This document shows, in pieces, positions 7,700 through 16,386 of a DNA stretch of 64,000 nt. Under the pieces are notes generated by a model. The model saw only the letters and a program-made list of their open reading frames with translations, searched no databases and had not been told where the DNA came from. Position 1 is the stretch's first letter. Every line of letters begins with the position of its first letter. Position numbers and translations under genes: made by a program. Origin of the DNA: Klebsiella sp. WP3-W18-ESBL-02 (GTDB lineage Bacteria > Pseudomonadota > Gammaproteobacteria > Enterobacterales > Enterobacteriaceae); the NCBI RefSeq assembly GCF_014168815.1, contig NZ_AP021972.1, positions 2,356,001 to 2,420,000 on the forward strand, read 5' to 3'.

Positions 7700-8596
7700 A
7701 TGGTTCAACGTATTACTTTGGCGCCGCAGGGGCCGGAATTTTCACGCTTCGTCATGGGCTACTGGCGTCTGATGGACTGGAATATGTCCGCGCGTGAGCT
7801 TGCCAGCTTTATGGAAGCGCATCTGGATCTTGGCGTGACGACCGTTGACCACGCCGATATCTACGGCGGCTACCAGTGTGAAGCGGCGTTCGGTGAAGCC
7901 CTGAAGCTGGCACCGCACCTGCGTGAACGGATGGAAATTGTCACCAAATGCGGCATTGCCACCACGGCGAAACCGGAACATGCAATCGGGCATTACATTA
8001 CCGATCGCCAGCACATTGTGCACAGCGCTGAACAGTCACTGCGTCATCTGGCGACCGACGTTATTGACCTGTTGCTTATCCACCGTCCGGACCCGCTGAT
8101 GGATGCGGACGAAGTGGCCGAGGCGTTTACGGCGCTGCATCAGAGCGGCAAAGTGCGTCATTTTGGGGTGTCAAACTTTACGCCAGCGCAGTTTGCGCTG
8201 CTGCAGTCGCGTCTGCCGTTCACGCTGGCGACGAACCAGGTTGAAATTTCGCCTGTTCATCAGCCGACGCTGCTGGATGGCACGCTGGATCAGCTTCAGC
8301 AACTGCGTATTCGTCCGATGGCCTGGTCATGCCTCGGCGGCGGTCGCCTGTTTAACGACGACGCGTTCCAGCCACTGCGCGATGAGCTGGCAAAGGTGGC
8401 GAATGAGCTGAATGCCGGGAGCATTGAACAGGTGGTCTACGCGTGGGTCATGCGCCTGCCGTCGCAGCCGCTGCCGATTATCGGTTCCGGGAAAATTGAG
8501 CGCGTGCGTTCGGCAATTGTCGCGCAGTCTCTCGATATGTCTCGCCAGCAGTGGTTCCGCATTCGTAAAGCCGCATTGGGCTACGACGTGCCGTAA
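7700..8596 (+). CDS. ydhF: YdhF, aldo-keto reductase
   Basis: A 298-residue NADPH-type aldo/keto reductase. The (beta/alpha)8 family motifs are visible: TTVDHADIYGGYQCE (catalytic Asp-Tyr region), IVTKCGI (Lys), DLLLIHRPDP (His), VRHFGVSNF, and IIGSGKIERV for cofactor binding. It is nearly collinear with E. coli YdhF. The start at 7700 fits the homologue and has GAGGAAG upstream; the longer reading frame to 7541 overlaps ydhL and is not supported. The physiological substrate is unknown. Confidence 0.93.
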   Translation: MVQRITLAPQGPEFSRFVMGYWRLMDWNMSARELASFMEAHLDLGVTTVDHADIYGGYQCEAAFGEALKLAPHLRERMEIVTKCGIATTAKPEHAIGHYITDRQHIVHSAEQSLRHLATDVIDLLLIHRPDPLMDADEVAEAFTALHQSGKVRHFGVSNFTPAQFALLQSRLPFTLATNQVEISPVHQPTLLDGTLDQLQQLRIRPMAWSCLGGGRLFNDDAFQPLRDELAKVANELNAGSIEQVVYAWVMRLPSQPLPIIGSGKIERVRSAIVAQSLDMSRQQWFRIRKAALGYDVP

Positions 8597-8603
8597 TGTC
8601 TAA

Positions 8604-8635
8604 ACAGCAGGCGCTGCCGCCTGCTGTCGTTTTTA
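8604..8635 (+). terminator. Terminator of ydhF
   Basis: ACAGCAGGCG and CGCCTGCTGT pair around CTGC, followed by CGTTTTTA. It occupies the short gap between convergent ydhF and ydhK. Confidence 0.8.
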
Positions 8636-10657
8636 CGCCGTTTGCTCGGTCAGCGTATCGGGTGCCGGTGCCGCCTCAAGCTGCGATAGCGAGCAGTACA
8701 GCCGCCAGACGATGGACGCCAGTTCACGAGCAGCAGGCTGGTGATGATGGGCCAGGGCGGCGCAAATTCGCTGCAGTTCTTCAAGGGTTGCGGCTAGCGG
8801 TCGTTGCTGCACCCCGCGTTCGCTCATCACATCCCGCAGCAGGCTAATACACATATCGCGCACCTGCGACAGCGGGTCCGAGCGCGCCTCCCAGCTTCGC
8901 AGTTGCCACACCACGTGCGAACAGTTCAGCAGCACCACGCCCCAGCGCAGCAGCCAGCGGCGCGCGGCGTCATCCTGGCTCGCGCTGAGCTGGCTAACAT
9001 GATGATAAACCAGAGATTCAAACTCATGTTCGCGGTTTGACGGGTGACGACTGAGCTGATCGACAAAGTGACGGCGTAACGCGCGAATATGGCGACGACT
9101 TTTGCGCGCGTCCGAGCCGGGCGTCAGTACCGCAAATGCCAGCCACGCCAGCCCGACGCCGATAATCTTGGCCAGATTATCGTTGAGAAAATCGGCGAAG
9201 TTATACACCGGTGGGTTAGTCACGGCGATAAACGAACCCATAAAGACGATCAGCGATCCCCACAGCCGTGCCTGTTTCGGCATTTGTAGCTTTAACAGCT
9301 GCATGGTCAGTAGCAGTGGAAATAAGAACAGCATGAACTGCCACAGATCGTTAATTTGCACCATCAGGCCAAACTTAACGCCGAAGCTAAAGAATGACAG
9401 CAGAATCAGCGTGCGCATCAGCAGCGTGAGAGAGCTGAACGGCGAGGGGACATTGGAATAAAGCACGCAGCAAATGGCTGCCAGCGTCAGCGCCGCCGCG
9501 CCGGACTCCCACTGGGTGCTGATGCTTAATGCTCCCACGCTGACCAGGGCGAAAAAGGTCCGGATACCGCTCCAGGCCGCCTCGGCGTGATCGGTATGGC
9601 GCATCAGCGCGGGCGCAGCCGGGACGGAAAACTCTGTGACCGCCGTTGCGTTCTCCAGCCGCTGAAGCCAGCGACTGGTTTTAAGGTACAGACGACAAAA
9701 ATAGCGCAGGCGATCCCAGAAGGCATGGTGGCGATAATCCTGCGGATCGACGGGGGCCAGAGGGGCGATAATACGCGCGACGGTGTAGGCGTCACAGCCC
9801 GGAGACGCCAGCGCCTGGAGCAAGGTTTCCAGCACCGGGCGAACATGATTTGGCAGATTGGGCCAGTTGAGCATTAGCCGCCGCAGGCTGGAGATAACGC
9901 TGGTGAGGCGCAGCTGCTGGTGCAGCAGATAGTTGAGCAGCGCATTTTGCCGACGCAGACGATAGTGGCTCCAGAAGGCCTGAATGCGCAGCAGATTCAT
10001 GGTCAGGATCTGACTGATGACGCTCTGGTGGGCGCTGCGGATAGCGTCGGTGGTCACCGGCTGCCACAGCATACTGGCATGCTCAAGCAGACGCGCGTGC
10101 ATATTTTTCAGCGCGGTAAGCAGCGCGCTGCCGTCGGAGGTGCTGGGCAAAATCATCATCATCAGCCCGCCGCACAGAATACCGACGATCACTTCACAAA
10201 CGCGTGCCTGGGCTATCTCCCACAGTTTAGTCGCGTCGACCACGTTAATGATCGGGAAAGCAATGATGGCGCAGGTGTAGCCCGCCAGTTGGAAGGCGTA
10301 GGCGACATTATTGCTGTACATCGCGCAGGCCCAGGTGCAAAAACCCAGCCAGCCAGACATCGCGAACAAAAAGAGCCACGGGTCGGTCAGCGTGTGCCCG
10401 GCGATAAGCAGCGCGGCGCTGGCGCCCAGCAGGCTGCCCGCGATGCGGCCCAGGCTTTTGCTGATGACGCCGCCGACGGTGGGGAAGCTGACCACCGCAG
10501 CGGAGGTCATGGCCCAATACGGTTCGTCAAGATTCAGCCAGTAGGCGAAGGTCAGCGCCAGACACATGGCGATCGCGTTGCGCAGTGCGTAGCGCCACTG
10601 AGGAACGGTGGCTTTAAACCAGGGCAATGCGCTCCACGTCAGCGTGGGCTGGGTCAT
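8633..10657 (-). CDS. ydhK: YdhK, FUSC/AaeB-type efflux membrane protein
   Basis: A 674-residue inner-membrane protein of the fusaric-acid-resistance (FUSC, AaeB-like) family. Two blocks of hydrophobic helices (about residues 20-170 and 360-500) alternate with cytoplasmic helical regions. It is highly similar to E. coli YdhK, including LNLDEPYWAMTSAAVVSFPT. The start at 10657 overlaps the ydhJ stop in an ATGA junction, which indicates translational coupling. With YdhJ (adaptor) and YdhI it probably forms a tripartite efflux pump analogous to AaeXAB; the substrate is unknown. Confidence 0.92.
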   Translation of the reverse strand: MTQPTLTWSALPWFKATVPQWRYALRNAIAMCLALTFAYWLNLDEPYWAMTSAAVVSFPTVGGVISKSLGRIAGSLLGASAALLIAGHTLTDPWLFLFAMSGWLGFCTWACAMYSNNVAYAFQLAGYTCAIIAFPIINVVDATKLWEIAQARVCEVIVGILCGGLMMMILPSTSDGSALLTALKNMHARLLEHASMLWQPVTTDAIRSAHQSVISQILTMNLLRIQAFWSHYRLRRQNALLNYLLHQQLRLTSVISSLRRLMLNWPNLPNHVRPVLETLLQALASPGCDAYTVARIIAPLAPVDPQDYRHHAFWDRLRYFCRLYLKTSRWLQRLENATAVTEFSVPAAPALMRHTDHAEAAWSGIRTFFALVSVGALSISTQWESGAAALTLAAICCVLYSNVPSPFSSLTLLMRTLILLSFFSFGVKFGLMVQINDLWQFMLFLFPLLLTMQLLKLQMPKQARLWGSLIVFMGSFIAVTNPPVYNFADFLNDNLAKIIGVGLAWLAFAVLTPGSDARKSRRHIRALRRHFVDQLSRHPSNREHEFESLVYHHVSQLSASQDDAARRWLLRWGVVLLNCSHVVWQLRSWEARSDPLSQVRDMCISLLRDVMSERGVQQRPLAATLEELQRICAALAHHHQPAARELASIVWRLYCSLSQLEAAPAPDTLTEQTA

Positions 10658-11514
10658 TGCTGACGGCCTGTAATTGACACCGTGCACGTGGTGCCCGCGA
10701 TCAGGATGGTATCCGCAGGCTGTGGATCAAGCGCAATGCGAACCGGGACGCGCTGGGCCAGGCGCACCCAGGGGATGGTTGGCTTGATGTCTGCAACCAG
10801 CGTTCCATCCGTGGCCAGGCTCTGATCGTGGATAGCGCGACCGATGCTGGAAACGTGACTCTGTAACTTTTTATTATCGCTATAGAGTACGATATCTGCG
10901 CGGTCGCCTTCGCGGATATGCCGCAGCTTGGTCTCTTCAAAATAGCCGACAACATAAAATGAGTGGCTGTCGATAAGGGCGAAAACCGGCTGGCCGACCG
11001 CGGCATAGTTGCCTGCTCGGGTCGTAAGGTTGGTGACCCAGCCGTCGACCGGCGCTTTGACTTCGGTTTGCGCCAGCTGCCAGCGGGCATGGTCCAGTTC
11101 GGCTTTAGCGGCGTCTGCATTGGCCCGCGCGACTTTCAGCGCGATGTTGACGGTATCAAGGTCTTCAGCGGAGATAACATTTTGCGACAGCCCCCGTCGA
11201 CGTTCCACTTCATGGCTTGCGCGCAGTAGGTCGGACTGCGCCTTGGCCCATTTGGCTTCGGCGTTCATGACGGTGATTTTCCACGGCGTTGGGTCTATTT
11301 CGAACAGAACGTCACCGGCCTTCACAAACTGATTATCCTTCACGTTGAGGTGCTGAATGCTACCGGATACCTGCGGGGTGATGTCGACCTGTTCGGCGCG
11401 AATTTTACCGTCACGCGTCCACGGTGACTGCATGTAATAGTTCCAGACCAGCCAGACGGCGACGATAGCAACGGCGGCGATCAGCAGCGTTGAGAAGTAT
11501 TTTAATTTTTTCAT
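10654..11514 (-). CDS. ydhJ: YdhJ, HlyD/EmrA-type membrane fusion protein
   Basis: A 286-residue periplasmic adaptor with one N-terminal membrane anchor (about residues 5-25). It has the split lipoyl/biotinyl-like domain (VDITPQVSGSIQHLNVKDNQFVKAG), a short coiled-coil hairpin (about 85-140), and a beta-barrel region with YVVGYFEETKLRHIREGD. It resembles AaeA. It sits between ydhI (9-bp gap) and ydhK (4-bp overlap) as the middle gene of the operon. Confidence 0.92.
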   Translation of the reverse strand: MKKLKYFSTLLIAAVAIVAVWLVWNYYMQSPWTRDGKIRAEQVDITPQVSGSIQHLNVKDNQFVKAGDVLFEIDPTPWKITVMNAEAKWAKAQSDLLRASHEVERRRGLSQNVISAEDLDTVNIALKVARANADAAKAELDHARWQLAQTEVKAPVDGWVTNLTTRAGNYAAVGQPVFALIDSHSFYVVGYFEETKLRHIREGDRADIVLYSDNKKLQSHVSSIGRAIHDQSLATDGTLVADIKPTIPWVRLAQRVPVRIALDPQPADTILIAGTTCTVSITGRQQ

Positions 11515-11523
11515 TGAATGACA

Positions 11524-11760
11524 TCACCACCAGACAAGGAGCAGCAGCGCGAGGCATACCGAAAGCGCAAAGAAAGAGAGATCCATTAATAGCGGGTGCC
11601 AGATATCACCAGCGTACATCCAGTCACGCAGCAGACGATGGAGAACCAGCCAGAACAGGAAGCCGAGCAGAACTGCCTTAAATACGGGAGGAAAATAGAT
11701 CGAAGCACCGACGACAAGGTCTTGTAGAGGCAGTCCCGGGATGTGGAGAATCGACTTCAC
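11524..11760 (-). CDS. ydhI: YdhI, DUF1656 small membrane protein
   Basis: A 78-residue DUF1656 (AaeX-like) protein with two hydrophobic segments (about 27-42 and 58-77) and the PPVFKAVLLGFLFWL motif. It is the first gene of ydhIJK and is divergent from slyA. The intergenic region contains a SlyA-type palindrome, so SlyA could control both directions. Confidence 0.92.
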   Translation of the reverse strand: MKSILHIPGLPLQDLVVGASIYFPPVFKAVLLGFLFWLVLHRLLRDWMYAGDIWHPLLMDLSFFALSVCLALLLLVWW

Positions 11761-11933
11761 AAGCAGAAATCCTTTGCAATTGAAGAGTTATAACTCGATA
11801 GTGTGTCGTGTTTTGACATAAAATCACATGATTTGAAACAGTGTAAAGCATGGATCTGGTTTACGTGCACGTGGCAATTCATTTGTTTTGCTAATTTAAA
11901 TACTGCACACTATTCTAAAATCAGTATAATAAC

Positions 11934-11945
11934 TTAGCAAGCTAA
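11934..11945. promoter_or_regulatory. SlyA operator between ydhI and slyA
   Basis: TTAGCAAGCTAA is the near-palindromic SlyA consensus. It lies 10 bp upstream of slyA and fits known autorepression. Confidence 0.8.
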
Positions 11946-11955
11946 TTATAAGGAG

Positions 11956-12396
11956 ATGAAATTGGAATCGCCATTAGGTTCTGATCTGGCACGGTTGGTG
12001 CGCATTTGGCGTGCTCTGATTGACCATCGCCTCAAACCTCTGGAACTTACGCAGACACATTGGGTCACGCTGCATAACATTCATCAGCTTCCGCCCGAAC
12101 AGTCGCAAATCCAACTGGCTAAAGCGATCGGCATTGAGCAGCCGTCATTGGTACGAACACTGGATCAGCTGGAAGAGAAGGGACTGATCTCCCGCCAGAC
12201 CTGTGCCAGCGACCGTCGTGCTAAACGTATTAAGTTAACTGAGAAGGCGGAACCGCTGATTCAGGAAATGGAAGCGGTCATCAGCCATACGCGCGGTGAT
12301 ATTCTGGCAGGTATCTCAGCCGATGAGCTGGAGATCCTGACGACGCTTATTCGTAAGCTTGAGCAGAACATCATCGAGCTGCAATCACGCGATTGA
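11956..12396 (+). CDS. slyA: SlyA, MarR-family transcription regulator
   Basis: A 146-residue winged-helix MarR-family dimer that counters H-NS silencing and is displaced from DNA by small aromatic ligands. The sequence is nearly identical to E. coli and Salmonella SlyA from LGSDLARLVRIWRALIDHRL through the DNA-binding SLVRTLDQLEEKGLISRQTCASDRRAKRI wing. The ATG at 11956 has AAGGAG upstream. It has two more residues than the E. coli protein. The consensus SlyA site lies just before it. Confidence 0.97.
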   Translation: MKLESPLGSDLARLVRIWRALIDHRLKPLELTQTHWVTLHNIHQLPPEQSQIQLAKAIGIEQPSLVRTLDQLEEKGLISRQTCASDRRAKRIKLTEKAEPLIQEMEAVISHTRGDILAGISADELEILTTLIRKLEQNIIELQSRD

Positions 12397-12401
12397 CACT
12401 A

Positions 12402-12428
12402 AAAACCCGCGAATATCGCGGGTTTTTT
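12402..12428. terminator. Bidirectional terminator between slyA and the diguanylate cyclase gene
   Basis: AAAACCCGCGA and TCGCGGGTTTT form an 11-bp stem with a 3-base loop, with A and T runs on both sides. Confidence 0.9.
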
Positions 12429-12467
12429 ATTATCCCCCTCGCACACGCCTGGTGAAGGGGGATACTC

Positions 12468-13826
12468 TCATTCCCACACCACAACGCGGTTTCGTCCCGT
12501 TCCCTTCGCGCGGTACATCGCCTCATCAGCGCGACGCACGCACTCTTCAACCGGTACCGACAAATCGGTCACGGTAAAGACGCCGATACTGATGGTAATT
12601 GGCTCAGGCAACTTGTCCTGGCTGCTATTGGAATCATGCTGGCCGATGGCCAGACGAATACGTTCCGCGATAGCGTGGGCTTCTTCTGCATCGGTGTTGG
12701 CTAACAGCAGCGCAAACTCTTCACCGCCGATGCGCGCGGCGATATCATTCTGGCGTACCGAGTCCTGCAGCACTTTCGCGACGAACTGAATCACCTTATC
12801 GCCCTGCAGGTGACCATATTTGTCGTTAATGCGCTTGAAGTGGTCCAGATCGCTCACAATAACCGATACCGGGTTTCCGCTGGCGATAGAAGCCTGTAGC
12901 GCGGTAAAAGAGTCGTAGAAATAGCTGCGATTGTACAGCCGCGTTAATGGATCGCGGATGGAGTTTTGGTACGAGTTCAGGTATTTCGTGTTTGACTGGC
13001 GGTACAGCGTGAACACATCGCAAAACAGAACGAAGATCAGGAACATTGTTGAAATAGTTTCAAACAGTCGTGCCTGATACCAGCTGTAGCTGGCGGTGTC
13101 CTGACCGGACATCAGCACCAGTAGGGTGAAGATATAGCAGGCGCAGAAGAAAGCACCGCTATACCAGAATATATTGTTCAGGCGAGTGATAAATATCAGC
13201 GTAAATAGCGTGACCAACCATATTATGACCAATGCCCAGTTCATAATATCGTTCCACGTTTCGCTATATTGATATGTGGCATTATCGACCAGATGTACGC
13301 TTAACGCTGGATTATGGCTGGAATACAGCCACGATAATATCAGCATAATAATGGCGAAACCGAAGATGCCGCATAATATAAAAATATGATTTCTGGTACT
13401 GTGCATATCGCGTGATTTGATGGCGTATAGGCCCACCGAAGCAATAAACAATACGGTCATAATAATATTACGGAAAAAATAAAATATGAGCGTATCGTTA
13501 TAGTTCACCTCGCTTGCGGCACCGCACAAGAACCACATCGGGTAGCTGTTCAGCGTCCCCATCATCAATATGGCTGAGCTGGCAAAGGCACAGGCAATCG
13601 CCATCAAATAAAGACGCTGCCTGTCGCACAGGTACTTCATCACCATGAATACCGCGATCATCGTGTGGAAGACCATCAGAAACATCGTCAGCGTGGGAAA
13701 AAGAATAGGCGCAATCGAGGGAACGTGGCGAATAAAAATAGTAGAAAAATGATTGAGTAACAGAATACCAATCAGGCATATCGTGATATAAATCAAGAAG
13801 CGTTGCAGTGGGAATTTTAAAAGCAT
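12468..13826 (-). CDS. Membrane-bound GGDEF diguanylate cyclase
   Basis: A 452-residue predicted diguanylate cyclase that makes cyclic di-GMP. About eight membrane helices (residues about 11-275) form an N-terminal sensor resembling a MASE-type domain, then a short linker and a GGDEF domain from DPLTRLYNR (about 292). The active-site motif is GGEEF (367-371). The product-inhibition I-site RQND (358-361) sits five residues upstream, and SDLDHFKRINDKYGH binds metal and nucleotide. There is no EAL domain. In E. coli slyA and slyB are adjacent, so this gene is an insertion between them. The membrane half is visibly AT-richer than its neighbours, which may indicate transfer. Confidence 0.9.
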   Translation of the reverse strand: MLLKFPLQRFLIYITICLIGILLLNHFSTIFIRHVPSIAPILFPTLTMFLMVFHTMIAVFMVMKYLCDRQRLYLMAIACAFASSAILMMGTLNSYPMWFLCGAASEVNYNDTLIFYFFRNIIMTVLFIASVGLYAIKSRDMHSTRNHIFILCGIFGFAIIMLILSWLYSSHNPALSVHLVDNATYQYSETWNDIMNWALVIIWLVTLFTLIFITRLNNIFWYSGAFFCACYIFTLLVLMSGQDTASYSWYQARLFETISTMFLIFVLFCDVFTLYRQSNTKYLNSYQNSIRDPLTRLYNRSYFYDSFTALQASIASGNPVSVIVSDLDHFKRINDKYGHLQGDKVIQFVAKVLQDSVRQNDIAARIGGEEFALLLANTDAEEAHAIAERIRLAIGQHDSNSSQDKLPEPITISIGVFTVTDLSVPVEECVRRADEAMYRAKGTGRNRVVVWE

Positions 13827-14012
13827 AGATGAGTCCTGTATACGCTAAGCGCTGCAAACCTTCGGGCGTCCTGCCCGGATTGGACTCAATTTTAATGGAT
13901 TGGCCGTAAAGAAATATTGTCCGTGCGCAAATAATAGATTGCCTGAATAGACTTTATATATTTGTAGTATGAATTAATAGAAGGGAAGTAAGCGGTAAGT
14001 GTTATGAAAGCA

Positions 14013-14035
14013 GGTGCGCGCGATAGGCACGCACC
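14013..14035 (-). terminator. Possible weak slyB terminator
   Basis: GGTGCG and CGCACC form a short stem just after the slyB stop; the following minus-strand sequence is only moderately T-rich. Confidence 0.35.
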
Positions 14036-14044
14036 CGAAGAACA

Positions 14045-14512
14045 TTAACGCGGAGAAACGGTTACCTGGCGGCCGTTGCTGGCCATCACGACGCGCTGAC
14101 CGGCTGAGAAACGGGTGTCGCCCTGTTTCTGCACCACCATGATGGTGTTGCCGTCATCTTTACGAATTTCCAGCTCGACGCCCTGGGTTTTGTTCATCGC
14201 GCCCTGGACGCTCTGGCCCGCTACGCCGCCGGCAACGGCACCCGCTGCGGTAGCCAGCGAACGACCGGTACCGCCGCCGACGGTGTTGCCCAGGAAACCA
14301 CCCAGTACTGCACCGCCGATAGCGCCGATGACGTTGCTATCATCGCCACCCTGAATCTGAACCGGACGCACGTGTACAATGGTACCGTAGGTCACGTTCT
14401 GAACCTGTTTTGCTTCGGATGCTGAGTAAACATCGCCTGACAAACCGCTGTTGTTGGCACATCCGGCCAGGGATAAACCAATCATTGAAACAGCCAATAC
14501 GCGTAACATCAT
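14045..14512 (-). CDS. slyB: SlyB, outer-membrane lipoprotein
   Basis: A 155-residue outer-membrane lipoprotein of the PhoPQ regulon that stabilises outer-membrane proteins under envelope stress. A signal peptide with lipobox LAGC puts the lipid-modified cysteine at residue 18. A glycine-zipper segment follows (GAIGGAVLGGFLGNTVGGG, about 73-105), then a C-terminal domain closely matching E. coli SlyB and ending VTVSPR. A PhoP-type promoter is visible upstream. The usual neighbour slyA is displaced by an inserted diguanylate cyclase gene. Confidence 0.96.
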   Translation of the reverse strand: MMLRVLAVSMIGLSLAGCANNSGLSGDVYSASEAKQVQNVTYGTIVHVRPVQIQGGDDSNVIGAIGGAVLGGFLGNTVGGGTGRSLATAAGAVAGGVAGQSVQGAMNKTQGVELEIRKDDGNTIMVVQKQGDTRFSAGQRVVMASNGRQVTVSPR

Positions 14513-14617
14513 TTATGAATCTCCAGTTCACTAAGAATTGCTCTCTTGAGCATCCGTACTAAACAATTATATGGCATTTGATCGGAGCGGTCATATCTTC
14601 CGCATTCATTATTCACG

Positions 14618-14652
14618 ATAATAAGCCATCCTGACTTAACCAACGCTAAACG
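14618..14652 (-). promoter_or_regulatory. PhoP-dependent promoter of slyB
   Basis: The minus strand reads CGTTTA-GCGTT-GGTTAA (14652-14636), a 10/12 match to the PhoP direct repeat. Exactly 12 bases later comes TATTAT (14623-14618) as the -10 element. This box-to-minus-10 spacing is typical of PhoP-activated promoters. The predicted leader is about 100 bases. Confidence 0.75.
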
Positions 14653-14787
14653 CAAGAAAAACTGTGGCGCAGCGCTAAAAACAGCGGTGGGGCGGACGTA
14701 TATTGTTAAAAAATATTATTGGTTAATAGCATTACGTACGGCTTTATGCTGGAGTGTTAACTTTACAGAGCTGACTAAGGACGGCGT

Positions 14788-15912
14788 ATGAAATCCGGGC
14801 GATATATTGGCGTGATGTCAGGAACCAGCCTTGATGGCGTGGATGTGGTGCTGGCGGTTATTGATCAACATAGCGTGGCGCAGCTGGCGAGCCTTTCCTG
14901 GCCCATCCCCATCGCACTGAAAGAAGCAGTACTGGCCGTTTGCCAGGGGCAGCCGCTCACGCTCTCTCAACTGGGCCAGTTGGATAACCGACTGGGGCAT
15001 CTGTTTGCAGACGCCATTCTGGCGCTGATGGCTCAGGAAAAACTGGCCGCCCAGGATATTGTGGCCATCGGCTGCCACGGGCAAACCGTCTGGCATGAAC
15101 CGACCGGCGATGCGCCCCATACCCTACAGATTGGCGACAACAATATTATTGCCGCCCGCACCGGCGTGAGCGTGGTGGGGGATTTCCGCCGTCGCGATAT
15201 GGCCCTTGGCGGGCAGGGCGCGCCGCTGGTTCCGGCCTTTCACCAGGCGTTGCTGGCAGACCCCAGCGAGCGCCGCATGATCCTGAATATTGGCGGCATT
15301 GCTAATCTTTCGCTGCTGATACCCGGCCAACCGGTACGTGGCTATGATACCGGTCCAGGCAATATGCTGATGGATGTCTGGATCTGGCGCAGCCTGGGCA
15401 AACCGTATGATAAAGACGCCGAATGGGCGAATGAAGGTCGGGTTATTCTGCCGCTGTTGCAGGATATGCTGAGCGATCCTTATTTCGCCGCACCCGCGCC
15501 GAAAAGCACCGGCCGTGAGTACTTCAACTACGGCTGGCTGGCACAGTTCCTCGCACGCTATCCGGGGCTGCGCGCCCAGGACGTCCAGGCGACCCTGACC
15601 GAGCTGACGGCGGTGACCATCAGCGAGCAGGTGCTGCTGAGCGGTGGATGCGAGCGTCTGCTGGTGTGCGGCGGGGGCAGCCGCAACCCGCTGGTTATGG
15701 CGCGCCTTGCCGGGCTGCTTGCCGGAACCGAGGTGGCGACCACCGACGAATACGGCATCAGCGGTGATGATATGGAAGCGTTGGCCTTTGCATGGCTGGC
15801 GTGGCGTACCGTTGCCGGGTTACCGGGCAACCTGCCGTCGGTGACCGGCGCGTCACAGGCAAGCGTGCTGGGGGCCATTTTCCCCGCGAACCCACAGAAT
15901 AATAAGAGTTAA
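14788..15912 (+). CDS. anmK: AnmK, anhydro-N-acetylmuramic acid kinase
   Basis: A 374-residue cytoplasmic sugar kinase of murein recycling. It hydrolyses and phosphorylates 1,6-anhydroMurNAc to MurNAc-6-phosphate. Motifs are MSGTSLDGVD near the N terminus (ATP/sugar site), IGCHGQTVWHEP, GDFRRRDMALGGQGAPLVPAFH and GYDTGPGNMLMD. Length and position next to slyB match E. coli. mliC follows 93 bp downstream. Confidence 0.96.
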   Translation: MKSGRYIGVMSGTSLDGVDVVLAVIDQHSVAQLASLSWPIPIALKEAVLAVCQGQPLTLSQLGQLDNRLGHLFADAILALMAQEKLAAQDIVAIGCHGQTVWHEPTGDAPHTLQIGDNNIIAARTGVSVVGDFRRRDMALGGQGAPLVPAFHQALLADPSERRMILNIGGIANLSLLIPGQPVRGYDTGPGNMLMDVWIWRSLGKPYDKDAEWANEGRVILPLLQDMLSDPYFAAPAPKSTGREYFNYGWLAQFLARYPGLRAQDVQATLTELTAVTISEQVLLSGGCERLLVCGGGSRNPLVMARLAGLLAGTEVATTDEYGISGDDMEALAFAWLAWRTVAGLPGNLPSVTGASQASVLGAIFPANPQNNKS

Positions 15913-16005
15913 CTGACATCATCTTTTACACTGGGCCGGTAGACTTAAGCAAAACGGGAGTGTGAAAATCACTCCTTGACCAGGAATGTCGAAAGGCCCG
16001 GAAAA

Positions 16006-16329
16006 ATGAAAAAACTTCTTATCGTTGCTCTCCCTTTTATGCTCGCAGGCTGTAGCGCCTATAACCAGTTTATGGAGCGGATGCAAACCGACACGCTGGA
16101 GTATCAGTGTGATGAAAAACCGCTGACGGTGCATCTCAACAACTCGCGCCAGCAGGTGAGCTTTATCTATGATAATCAACAGCAGACCCTTGCGCAGGGC
16201 GTTTCCGCTTCCGGAGCGCGTTATACCGACGGAATCTACGTTTTCTGGTCGAAAGGCAATGAGGCGACCGTCTACAAACGTGACCGTATCGTGTTGAATA
16301 ACTGTCAGTTACAAAATCCTAAGCGTTGA
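16006..16329 (+). CDS. mliC: MliC, membrane-bound C-type lysozyme inhibitor
   Basis: A 107-residue lipoprotein that inhibits C-type lysozyme at the cell surface. The signal peptide ends in the lipobox LAGC with Cys16. The mature domain keeps the family hallmarks: YQCDEKPL, SGARYTDGIYVFWSKG (which inserts into the lysozyme active site) and a second conserved cysteine in NNCQLQ. The start at 16006 is chosen because it begins the signal peptide MKKLLIVALP; the upstream in-frame ATG adds residues not found in homologues. Confidence 0.94.
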   Translation: MKKLLIVALPFMLAGCSAYNQFMERMQTDTLEYQCDEKPLTVHLNNSRQQVSFIYDNQQQTLAQGVSASGARYTDGIYVFWSKGNEATVYKRDRIVLNNCQLQNPKR

Positions 16330-16386
16330 GATTTTCAGGCGGGCGGCGCACAATAACGCCACCGAATGATTACGGGTTTCAACGCC

